From the NCBI GenBank assembly GCA_963210315.1, contig OY723251.1:2294001-2358000 (forward strand): a DNA stretch of 64,000 bases, written 5' to 3'. Below are positions 51,932 to 60,931 of this stretch, piece after piece. How positions within the stretch are numbered: position 1 is the stretch's first letter; every line of letters begins with the position of its first letter. Below the pieces are notes generated by a model. That model worked only from the letters and a program-made list of their open reading frames with translations, had not been told where the DNA came from and searched no databases. The position numbers were made by a program, and so were the translations under genes. The DNA comes from Rhynchopus euleeides. Lineage: Eukaryota > Euglenozoa > Diplonemea > Diplonemida > Diplonemidae.

Positions 51932-53281
51932 GTGCAGGTGAACGGCAAGGCCGTGGCCCTCACGGACACAGCGCTGCTGGAGGAGGAGAAGCGGCGACAG
52001 GCGGAGGAGCGGAAGAAGGGAGAGGAGCTGGACCGCCTCAAGAGGCGGTACGACGGCCTCCAGGCCAGAGTGCGGGAAGAGCGCGAGGCGGCGGCGAAGG
52101 CGGGCCGGGCCGCCAAGTCCAGGACGCACCTGGGGAAGACCGGACGCGGGGGTGGCGCCGCGGCGGCCGCGCAGCAGCACGCGCAGCAGGCCCGCCAGCG
52201 TGTGGAGCGGCTCCAGAAGGACCTGGAGCGTCTGGGCCGCCGCCTGGTGGCCCTCGGCCACGACCCCGCCGCAACCACCGCCGCCGCCACCGCAGCCGAC
52301 CCTGGCGCCGGCGCCCCCACGCAGGACGGCGTACCCGCGCTGCAGCAGGAGGTGCAGCGCCTGCACGATCTGCTCAAGGAGCAGCAGAGGCAGCAGGACC
52401 AGCAGCGACAGCGCCTTGAGCAACAACTCGCTACACAACAAGGCCACCAGCAGGCGGCCACGCAAGGGGAGCGCGCCGAAGTGCGGCGACTTCAACAGGA
52501 GCTTGGGGAGCAGAGGGCAGCCGCGCAGGGGGAGCGCGCCGAGGTACGGCGACTCCAGCAGCAGCTCGGGGAGCAGCAGGCCCGGCAGGATGAGCTCCTG
52601 CAGCGCCTGGCAGCCCAGCAGCGCCAGCTGGACGACCTCCAGGAGCGTCCCGCCGCGACTCCCCCCCAGCCTGGCACACCGAAGGCTGTGCGCGAGCTGA
52701 AGGCGCAGCTGGAGGGGCAGGGCGTGGAGCACGCCCGAGTGCACGGGGAGCTGCGCGGCCTGCTTGTTGGCCTGCGCAAGGACGCGGAGAGCGGCCTCGG
52801 GGAAGAGCGCCGCAGGGGTGAGGCCCTCGGCGGGAGGGCGGCGAAGCTGGAGGCGAGCCTTCGGGCAGTGCGGGAGCAGCTGCAGCAGCACACCACCCGC
52901 CACGACCAGAGCGAGGAGCACCGCCACGCCCTGCTCGCGGAGGTGCAGGGGGCCCGGGAAGCCATGCTGGGGCTGCAGGGGAGCGTGGGGGAGGCACAGC
53001 AGGCACTGCCCCAGCTCCAGGCGAAGTCCCTGCAGACGGGCATGAGCGGCCTCCGCAAGGAGTTCAAGTCCTTCAAGGACGAACAGAAGCGGGTGAGCAG
53101 CGCGGGACAGGCGGAGGTCGCCCGCATCACGGCCGCGCTAGGTGAGCAGCAGCAGAAAGGGGTGGAGCTGCTGTCGCGGTTGGCCGCCGTCGCAGGAGGG
53201 GCGCCTCAGCCAAGCCCAGGCGGACGCGCGCCTGACAGCCGCCCTCGCCGACGTGCAGGCGACAGCGCAGGCGACTGCTGA
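51932..53281 (+). CDS. coiled-coil ORF1-like protein of LINE, right copy
   Basis: 449-codon open frame without an initial ATG (first codon GTG). A CCCTCTGGCACC tract and GGTGCAG precede GTGAACGGC, so the true start may come from splicing. After VNGKAVALTDTALLEEEKR come ~400 residues of predicted coiled coil: long Glu/Arg/Ala/Gln helices, EERKKGEELDRLKRRYDGL, repeated QGERAEVRRLQQ. The frame leaves the coiled coil near 53195, and helices resume in another frame (SQAQADARLTAALADVQ, to ~53490), so one frameshift is present. Such coiled coils are typical of ORF1 proteins of some LINEs; RNA binding is inferred, not seen. Confidence 0.5.
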   Translation: MQVNGKAVALTDTALLEEEKRRQAEERKKGEELDRLKRRYDGLQARVREEREAAAKAGRAAKSRTHLGKTGRGGGAAAAAQQHAQQARQRVERLQKDLERLGRRLVALGHDPAATTAAATAADPGAGAPTQDGVPALQQEVQRLHDLLKEQQRQQDQQRQRLEQQLATQQGHQQAATQGERAEVRRLQQELGEQRAAAQGERAEVRRLQQQLGEQQARQDELLQRLAAQQRQLDDLQERPAATPPQPGTPKAVRELKAQLEGQGVEHARVHGELRGLLVGLRKDAESGLGEERRRGEALGGRAAKLEASLRAVREQLQQHTTRHDQSEEHRHALLAEVQGAREAMLGLQGSVGEAQQALPQLQAKSLQTGMSGLRKEFKSFKDEQKRVSSAGQAEVARITAALGEQQQKGVELLSRLAAVAGGAPQPSPGGRAPDSRPRRRAGDSAGDC

Positions 53282-53846
53282 CGGCCTGCGGGCTGCGAGC
53301 GAGCAGCAGCTGGGCGAGCTCCGGGAGGAGCTGAGCAGGCAGCGCGTGGGCAATGACGCCCAGCAGGCAATGGTGGCGGACGGGCGGCGGCACCTGGAGG
53401 GGATGCGCGCCGAGCTCGCTGAATCACAGCGGGCAGTCGCGGAGGAGACGAGGGCGCACCTCGCCGAGCTCCACCACCACTACCATGCCCAGCCCGCCCG
53501 GGGGAGGCCAGGTGAGCAGCGCAGGAGCCGGTGCCGCTCCCCGTGGCGGGCCCGCAAACGCGACGGCAACGGCAGCAACAACAACAGCAACAACGGCGGG
53601 CCCGCAAATGCAACGGCAACGGCAGCAACAACAACAGCAACAACGGCGCCACCCCCCAGTGGCGACAACAGCGGAGCCGGCCCAGACCGAAACGGCAGTC
53701 GCGCCACCACCGGCAGGGGCTGACCAACCTGCCCCTACAGCCAACGCTGACCTCGAACCCCCCGCGTCTGATAGCAACAATAACACCACCACCGCCACCT
53801 CCGCAGCGCCCGCAGCCGCTCCTGCGCCCGGGGATACACTCCCTCC

Positions 53847-54830
53847 GTGCCCGCACCGCAGCAGCAGCAGCAGCCTGACCCCGGATGCGGAGGCGAAGGG
53901 CAGCCCCCGGCGTCCGAGCAGCTACCCCCCCCTCAGCAACCCGCGCTCGGGAACAAAGGGGCCGAGGCCGGACAAGGGGACGCGGCAGCTGATCAGGACG
54001 TCAACGACACACCCCGGGTGGCGGGGAAGGGCGCGGGCAAGAACGGCAAGGCACCCCTACTGTGGAGGGGGGCTAAGCGCTACAACCCCTACGAGGGGGT
54101 GAGGCGCCCCCTCAAGGGGGGACCCGGCCTACACCCTAAGGCTTCCGGTTCCCCCGGCGGGGGCGCCGACCAGGGGATAGGGGGAGCGCCCGTGGCGCAG
54201 CACCCTCTCGCCGCCGGCGAACCCTCCCCACAACCCCCCCATAGAGAACCAAAACCCGCAGGGACAGGAGTAACCTCTGCGGGACCCTTAGATAGAGCGA
54301 GAGAGCATAGAAGCCACGCCCCTGGGGCAGGAGAACCCCGGGGGCTTCGGGGAGGAGGGGGACAGGAGTACTCCCCCTCCTCAGTAGAGCAGGACGACCG
54401 ATGGCTGGCAGAGATGGCGCAACGACTGCTGGCAGTGCGAGAGGCGGTGGCGAAAGATGGCAACTGCCAATACACCGGCCTCGCGGTGCAATGTGCGGGA
54501 TGGACGGCGGCCTCTCTCAGAGCAGCTGTAGTCGAAACCCTGGGACAGGACGCCGAGAGGCGAGCAACCTACGCGCCCGATATAGATGACCCCCGGGCAC
54601 CCCCGTCCTACGACGACTACATCGCGGCGCAGGCACAGAGCGGGGTCTACGGGGACGGGGCCACACTCAGGGTAGCGGCTGAGGTGTTGGGGCCCAGGTG
54701 TGGGTACTCGGCGCTACGGATAGGCTGCACCTGGGGCGCGTCGGGTCAGGCGACAAAGTGATATGCCTCACGTGGAGGCCCTTCCACTACGACGTGCTGC
54801 GCATCCCCCTCACGCTAGCCAGGGAGCTAG
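53847..54830 (+). pseudogene. OTU-like cysteine protease region of LINE, right copy
   Basis: Frame 53847-54761 starts in Gln/Pro-rich sequence and reaches an OTU-like domain: KDGNCQYTGLAVQ with the Cys codon at 54465-54467, then SLRAAVVETLGQ, PSYDDYIAAQAQSGVYGD, and ATLRVAAEVLG. A frameshift near 54690 moves the end of the domain to another frame: WVLGATDRLHL ... ICLTWRPFHYDVL, with the His codon at 54785-54787, about 107 codons after the Cys, normal for OTU folds. OTU-like proteases are, as I recall, known in some LINEs of the Dualen/RandI type. Function would be polyprotein or ubiquitin cleavage; this copy is broken. Confidence 0.65.
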
Positions 54831-54920
54831 CAACCTCCACCACAGACAGATGGAAACTCCCCACCGCGACTCCCACCCCTCCTCCAGTAGCTCCAACCGC
54901 TACCGCTGCTACCACAATCT

Positions 54921-56140
54921 CCCCGATACGCGGCCCTGCTAACCGATGCGGCGGTCTCATACGCAGAGCTGAAACAGCAGGAAGTTCGGAACACCTGCTG
55001 GGCATCGAAGGAAGGCACCAGACTGGACATCTGCCTGCTGAACCCCTGCGCGGCGCCGGCCCTGCGCTCCGTCGAGGTGGCAGAAAAGGGCGAATACGGC
55101 ATCCCCACGCACTGCCCGCTCTTCGTCGACCTCGACCTCGCCGCCTTCCGCCGACCGAAGCAAATCTGCATCCTCCCCACCCCCTTTCCTAAGTGCAGGC
55201 CCACGCTCGGGGGCGCTGCCGCCAGAGAGGTGCTGCTGGATGTGCTAACCGCAGAGGAAACGAAAGAGGGTGCAACAGGAGCGCAACTCCTCCGCCGGGC
55301 CTCAGCCTGCAGCGAGAACTTCCTGAAGCGTGTCCACGTGGGCCAACTCGGAAGGCAGGAAACGGCGTACACGGGCAGGGCGGAGGGCTACCACATGCAG
55401 CGGTCGAGGGTGGCCACCAAACACCGCCCCGCCTCCGCCCGAGGAGCGGGCGACAAGAACACCCGGGCGAAGGACAAGCTGTTGGGGAACCTCCGGACCC
55501 TCATCCTGGAGGGCCGCCACCGACTGCTGGAGTCTGCGCCATACCCCCCCACACCCAACGAAGAGCACGCCTGGGACGCTGCGAAGAAGCGGCTGAAGGG
55601 AGGGGGCCTTCCCCCGGGGCTGGAGGCGGCGCTGGCGGGCACCACCTCACAACTGCCGGACCTCGAGACGATGGAGATGGCCCTTGTCGCCCTGGAGGGA
55701 TCTCAGCGAGGCATGTTCGACGCGCTCCGCGACGAAAGACTCCGCACGTGGAAGGCGAGGATCCAGAAGGGCTGGACGCAGGAGGCGGGGATAGTGTTCT
55801 CGTACCGACCATCACGGCAGAAGACGTTGGGGACAGCGCTGGCAAAACTGTCTACATCCACCTCGCCGGGCCTACACGGTTGGAGGGTGCACGAGCTGCG
55901 GAAACTCCCAGGGGACCTACTGAAGTTGTTCGCGGAGGTGTTCAATGAGGTCGAGAGATCGGGCGAATGGCCGGAGCAGCTGATGCACGCCATGATTTGC
56001 CTCATTCCCAAGCCCGGCAGCTCAGGTGAGCCGCTGTCGCAGCGCCCCATCAGCATCACCCCCGTGCTGTACAGGGTGTGGGCAGCAATCCGAGTGAAGC
56101 CTGCGCTGACGTGGCTGGAGAGCATTGCGCCTGAGGAGAC
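54921..56140 (+). pseudogene. LINE endonuclease-RT remnant, right copy
   Basis: One frame runs from RYAALLTDAAVSYAELK through GTRLDICLLNP and YGIPTHCPLFVDLDL (end of an APE endonuclease, with the SDH-like box as THC), a ~230-residue linker, then SPGLHGWRVHELRKLP, LIPKPGSSGEPLSQRPISIT and PVLYRVWAAI (RT fingers). It is open here because of one extra G relative to the left copy near 55825. It runs into the 31-bp repeats, so the palm with the catalytic aspartates is absent. Confidence 0.7.
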
Positions 56141-56245
56141 GGGGCAATCTCGCCGGGGGCGGGAAAGTATCGAGGCAATCTCGCCTGGGGCGGGAAAGTA
56201 TCGGGGCAATCTCGCCTGGGGCGGGAAAGTATCGGGGCAATCTCG
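56141..56245 (-). repeat. short block of the 31-bp repeat (3 units)
   Basis: Three units fused to the RT end, as in the left copy, then interrupted by ~320 bp of other DNA. Confidence 0.85.
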
Positions 56246-56564
56246 CCCTGTCCCAGGGGCCACATCAGCGACACACAGCTCGAGGCAAGAGGAGGTGGGG
56301 CGGGGTGTCATCCTGCAGAAGTCTCCAGTTGGCCAGCAACGCGAAACGTACGGGGGAGAGAGAGCACAGCCGGGGAAGCGACTCAGTGGCCTGATGAAGG
56401 GCGCTGAGTGGCGGCTGGTGCACTTCCCCTTCCATCCTTACCCGTAGGTAAGAGGTCAGACGGGCATATGCCCCATACTAGTAATCATTCTCAAGTACTA
56501 CCTACACCCTAGACCTCCCTAGACGCAGCAGAGCTGCTTAAACAAGCTTACTTGGTAAGGGAAG
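56246..56564. other. unique spacer splitting the right 31-bp array
   Basis: Begins CCCTGTCCCAGGGGCC and carries no recognised element. It extends the RT-remnant frame by chance to 56447. Confidence 0.5.
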
Positions 56565-58632
56565 GTATCGGGGCAATCTCGCCTGGGGCGGGAAAGTATC
56601 GGGGCAATCTCGCCTGGGGCGGGAACGTATCGGGGCAATCTCGCCCGGGGCGGGAAAGTATCGGGGCAATCTCGCCCGGTGCGGGAAAGTACCGGGGCAA
56701 TCTCGCCTGGGGCGGGAAAGTACCGGGGCAATCTCGCCCGGGGCGGGAAAGTATCGGGGCAATCTCGCCTGGGGCGGGAAAGTATCGGGGCAATCTCGCC
56801 CGGGGCGGGAAAGTATCGGGGCAATCTCGCCTGGGGCGGGAAAGTACCGGGGCAATCTCGCCCGGGGCGGGAAAGTATCGGGGCAATCTCGCCTGGGGCG
56901 GGAAAGTACCGGGGCAATCTCGCCTGGGGCGGGAAAGTATCGGGGCAATCTCGCCCGGGGCGGGAAAGTACCGGGGCAATCTCGCCCGGGGCGGGAAAGT
57001 ATCGGGGCAATCTCGCCTGGGGCGGGAAAGTACCGGGGCAATCTCGCCCGGGGCGGGAAAGTATCGGGGCAATCTCGCCCGGGGCGGGAAAGTACCGGGG
57101 CAATCTCGCCTGGGGCGGGAAAGTATCGGGGCAATCTCGCCTGGGGCGGGAAAGTATCGGGGCAATCTCGCCCGGGGCGGGAAAGTATCGGGGCAATCTC
57201 GCCTGGGGCGGGAAAGTACCGGGGCAATCTCGCCTGGGGCGGGAAAGTATCGGGGCAATCTCGCCCGGGGCGGGAAAGTACCGGGGCAATCTCGCCCGGG
57301 GCGGGAAAGTATCGGGGCAATCTCGCCTGGGGCGGGAAAGTACCGGGGCAATCTCGCCTGGGGCGGGAAAGTATCGGGGCAATCTCGCCTGGGGCGGGAA
57401 AGTACCGGGGCAATCTCGCCCGGGGCGGGAAAGTATCGGGGCAATCTCGCCTGGGGCGGGAAAGTACCGGGGCAATCTCGCCTGGGGCGGGAAAGTATCG
57501 GGGCAATCTCGCCTGGGGCGGGAAAGTATCGGGGCAATCTCGCCCGGGGCGGGAAAGTATCGGGGCAATCTCGCCTGGGGCGGGAAAGTATCGGGGCAAT
57601 CTCGCCCGGGGCGGGAAAGTATCGGGGCAATCTCGCCTGGGGCGGGAAAGTACCGGGGCAATCTCGCCCGGGGCGGGAAAGTATCGGGGCAATCTCGCCT
57701 GGGGCGGGAAAGTACCGGGGCAATCTCGCCTGGGGCGGGAAAGTATCGGGGCAATCTCGCCCGGGGCGGGAAAGTACCGGGGCAATCTCGCCCGGGGCGG
57801 GAAAGTATCGGGGCAATCTCGCCTGGGGCGGGAAAGTACCGGGGCAATCTCGCCTGGGGCGGGAAAGTATCGGGGCAATCTCGCCTGGGGCGGGAAAGTA
57901 CCGGGGCAATCTCGCCCGGGGCGGGAAAGTATCGGGGCAATCTCGCCTGGGGCGGGAAAGTACCGGGGCAATCTCGCCTGGGGCGGGAAAGTATCGGGGC
58001 AATCTCGCCTGGGGCGGGAAAGTATCGGGGCAATCTCGCCCGGGGCGGGAAAGTATCGGGGCAATCTCGCCTGGGGCGGGAAAGTACCGGGGCAATCTCG
58101 CCTGGGGCGGGAAAGTATCGGGGCAATCTCGCCCGGGGCGGGAAAGTACCGGGGCAATCTCGCCCGGGGCGGGAAAGTATCGGGGCAATCTCGCCTGGGG
58201 CGGGAAAGTACCGGGGCAATCTCGCCTGGGGCGGGAAAGTATCGGGGCAATCTCGCCTGGGGCGGGAAAGTACCGGGGCAATCTCGCCCGGGGCGGGAAA
58301 GTATCGGGGCAATCTCGCCTGGGGCGGGAAAGTACCGGGGCAATCTCGCCTGGGGCGGGAAAGTATCGGGGCAATCTCGCCTGGGGCGGGAAAGTACCGG
58401 GGCAATCTCGCCCGGGGCGGGAAAGTATCGGGGCAATCTCGCCTGGGGCGGGAAAGTACCGGGGCAATCTCGCCTGGGGCGGGAAAGTATCGGGGCAATC
58501 TCGCCCGGGGCGGGAAAGTATCGGGGCAATCTCACCCGGTGCGGGAAAGTACCGGGGCAATCTCGCCTGGGGCGGGAAAGTACCGGGGCAATCTCGCCCG
58601 GGGCGGGAAAGTATCGGGGCAATCTCGCCCGT
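56565..58632 (-). repeat. 31-bp tandem array, right (~66 copies)
   Basis: Same unit as the left array, opposite strand. Variant units CCTGGGGCGG/CCCGGGGCGG and AGTATC/AGTACC alternate in patterned blocks. The edges are degenerate (GGAACG, CCCGGTGCGG, CACCCGGTGC). Three frames on both strands are open as artefacts. Confidence 0.95.
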
Positions 58633-59384
58633 AACACTCATTATTAGCCAGACTGTATTGTGTGTCTGGTGCCAACGAAGGCAGCAGATGGTGGGGTGTG
58701 GAGAAGGGAAGTGGTTCCAACAGTCTTTTGATGGGGTTGGAGGGCGGGGGGAGGGTTCGATGTGGCGGCGGCAGTGGCGGTGGCTACAGTCAACCGAAGG
58801 GCAGGAAGGATTTTGCATCTCACATGCCGCAAAAGGAATCCCTTTTTGAAGTCTTTTCTCCACCCCCTCTTCGTTCGGGAGGGAGGAAAAGTGTGTTTGC
58901 ACAAACAAGAATTACATTTACGGAGCGTCGCCGGATCTCTTGTATTTCGCTAGATCCTCATCATTGAATCCTGATGTATTTTTGGAGTTGTGCTCACAAC
59001 GCAGGAAACTTTGCTATGCAGATCATGCAGGGCACACCACACCCGCAGCAGGCGTGTGGGTGTGTTCTCGCGATCGACGAATACCCGCTGGTTCTTCTCT
59101 CCCCTTTCTGGTTTGCAGACGCAAAGTTTTTGTTGTTCCGTTCCAGTGTTCCCGCTAAGGCCGATGGGCCGGTCATTTTTGTTTTTGGGATTTTTGGATT
59201 TTTTTTATACCATCCAAAACACAGCGCAGCATTGTGTATAGGAGGAAATACGATACTAGAAAGGACTGGCGTCATCACCTCTGTCATGTTTCCCTTTCTT
59301 CGTGCTCCACCACACCTTCTGTACTTCAGACAACACAAACACACAATAGCCGGTCGTGAGATTTGTGCAGAGGAGTGGTGGAAG

Positions 59385-59450
59385 CGGTCAACAAAACATT
59401 TTTCTTCGTTCCATTTTTGTGTTTCCATAGCGCCAAGTAAGATATCGACA
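59385..59450 (+). repeat. B-type terminal repeat, fourth sequence family
   Basis: GGTGGAAGCGGTCAACAAAAC about 60 bp behind the spliced-leader-like motif; the same order as D/C in the YR element is seen in reverse arrangement (A-like part first, then B-like). Confidence 0.5.
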
Positions 59451-59584
59451 GAAGGACGTCTAGTACGCGTATTTTCCCGCTTCCCGTTCAGTGAAAATTT
59501 TTCTCGGGCGCGCTTCGCGCGCCCGAGACTACGCGGGAGATGACCAGTATCGCAAGAAAGACTTGCGAGACAGGCACACGCGAC

Positions 59585-59641
59585 AGGGGGGGTCTGGGGG
59601 GCGGAGCCCCCCAGCCGCCGGAGGCCACGGTAGTGAGCATT
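59585..59641 (-). repeat. GC-rich hairpin repeat
   Basis: GGGGGGTCTGGGGGGCGGAG ... CACGGTAGTGA, inverted relative to 9058-9112. Confidence 0.75.
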
Positions 59642-59721
59642 CGTTCTGCAGGGCGACAGATTTTGAGCGAGATAGGCTGCTTCCATCTTCCTGGGCGGCT
59701 TTCGAATCTAGATTCCACAAG

Positions 59722-59781
59722 AGGGGGTCTGGGGGGCGGAGCCCCCTAGCCGCCGGAGGCCACGGTAGTGAACATTTGTTC
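59722..59781 (-). repeat. GC-rich hairpin repeat
   Basis: Second copy ~137 bp after the first, ending GTAGTGAACATTTGTTCC. Confidence 0.75.
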
Positions 59782-60007
59782 CTTGCACATCCCATCATTG
59801 CCCGCCTCTTTTTGAGATTCGCTTAGTGGGTTCACCTGCATCTTGAAGTCGCAGCTCTTCCCACAAGAGGGATGTTCCTCCGACATGGGTTGTTAGCATG
59901 CCAGGCCTGGTGCCAGCTGCAGTGGATGTCCAGTAATCTCCGACATTTTCCTGCAGCTGCTACGCGAGGACACCTGAAGTGTCACAATTGCTCTGTATTG
60001 TTTCAGT

Positions 60008-60060
60008 GGCCAGTCAGGTTTGTAGTGGGGGCTTCGCCCCCACCACAAACCTGACTGGCC
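60008..60060. repeat. long hairpin with TTCG loop
   Basis: Arms GGCCAGTCAGGTTTGT-GTGGGGGC type, ~24 bp, one imperfection, loop TTCG. Confidence 0.7.
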
Positions 60061-60091
60061 CACCTGCCCAGGACCCACCAGTCAGATATGA

Positions 60092-60176
60092 CCGGTCATA
60101 TATGACCGACCCCCCCTCCGGTCATATATGACCGGCACGTTTTTCGGACCCCTTTTTTTTGGTCATATATGACCGG
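60092..60176. repeat. three copies of the palindrome CCGGTCATATATGACCGG
   Basis: Palindromes at 60094-60107, 60120-60133 and 60161-60174, with a half-site (ATATGACC) just before the first. About 750 bp upstream of the cyclase-like gene; operator-like arrangement but no evidence of function. Confidence 0.65.
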
Positions 60177-60370
60177 TTTTTTTCTTAGCGGGAGCACTGT
60201 TCCGTTCACACCGCAGCGCGAACACTGCCATAAGGGGCCCCACCCGAGGCCTCCCTCACACGCTCGAACCCCCAGCGGCAGCGGGCGCACCCTAGCCTCG
60301 ATTCCCCGCTGCCGTGAGCACTGGAGGGACGGCCCGCCCCTGGCGTGGACGGCGCGTGTTTTGTATACCT

Positions 60371-60440
60371 CGGTGGAAGCGTCAACGCATCATTACGGCG
60401 AAGAAGGAAGCACGGTTGCTACGCTTTTCGTCGCAACCCA
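60371..60440 (+). repeat. B-type terminal repeat, fifth sequence family
   Basis: GGTGGAAGCGTCAACGCATC, then GAAGAAGGAAGCACGG and TTGCTACGCTTTTCG, as in the remnant at 26578-26655. Confidence 0.55.
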
Positions 60441-60931
60441 GAAAGTAAAGAACAGGCGTGTCCTGCCCCCCCCCGCTCCCCGTTTCGTGCGCCAGGCAGT
60501 TCCTCTGGCTGAGTATTCCTTGTGGATCCTTGTTGTCTGCTTGATGCCTCATGCTCTCGGAGAACTCTAAGGGAGCCTGCTGCATGGGTTCCTGCCCCCT
60601 GCCCACAAGAGTGACCACTCCAGATCATTCGAACCAATTTGGGAACCAATGGGGAACCGGTTTGGGCAGCAAGACGACTCGGTGCAAAAATCCACGCTTT
60701 GGTCAAAGGCAGGGATCTCCAGGGGAGGCTGCCCCGTTCATGCAGGAGTGCGCCTTTCAACACAGGGCCGCGCTGCAACAAGCGAAGGCACTCGTCATTA
60801 TGCTTCATTGGGTGGTACACTCAACACATCACACACACACACACATTCCTGAGCAGCTTTCAGAGGGAGGGGCGTGCTCTCGTGCACACAGCACGGGCGT
60901 AGGCCGACCCCCTTGCCCTCCCCCACAAGCA

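Larger units (their letters stand above)
51685..56140 (+). mobile_element. decayed LINE, right copy
   Basis: Same order as the left copy: coiled coil (51932-53490 over two frames), Gln/Asn/Thr low-complexity region, OTU-like protease (~54400-54830), APE endonuclease end (~54921-55145), and RT blocks 0-2 (~55830-56130), cut by the 31-bp array. The endonuclease N-terminal catalytic part and RT motifs A-C are missing. Confidence 0.7.
46542..56220 (-). repeat. right arm of the large inverted repeat
   Basis: Reverse complement of 31690-41368. It begins inside the E1-d unique region and ends three units into the right 31-bp array. Confidence 0.9.
58633..60931. other. intergenic region with scattered repeat fragments
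   Basis: No protein gene recognised. It contains a spliced-leader-like motif (GTGCTCCACC at ~59302 and CTTCTGTACTTCAGAC at 59317-59332), B-like ends at 59388 and 60371, two GC hairpin repeats, a GGGCGCGCTTCGCGCGCCC hairpin (~59507-59525), a 53-bp hairpin at 60008-60060 and three TCATATATGA palindromes. A pyrimidine-rich acceptor (CCTCCCCCACAAG) precedes the next start codon. Confidence 0.5.
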
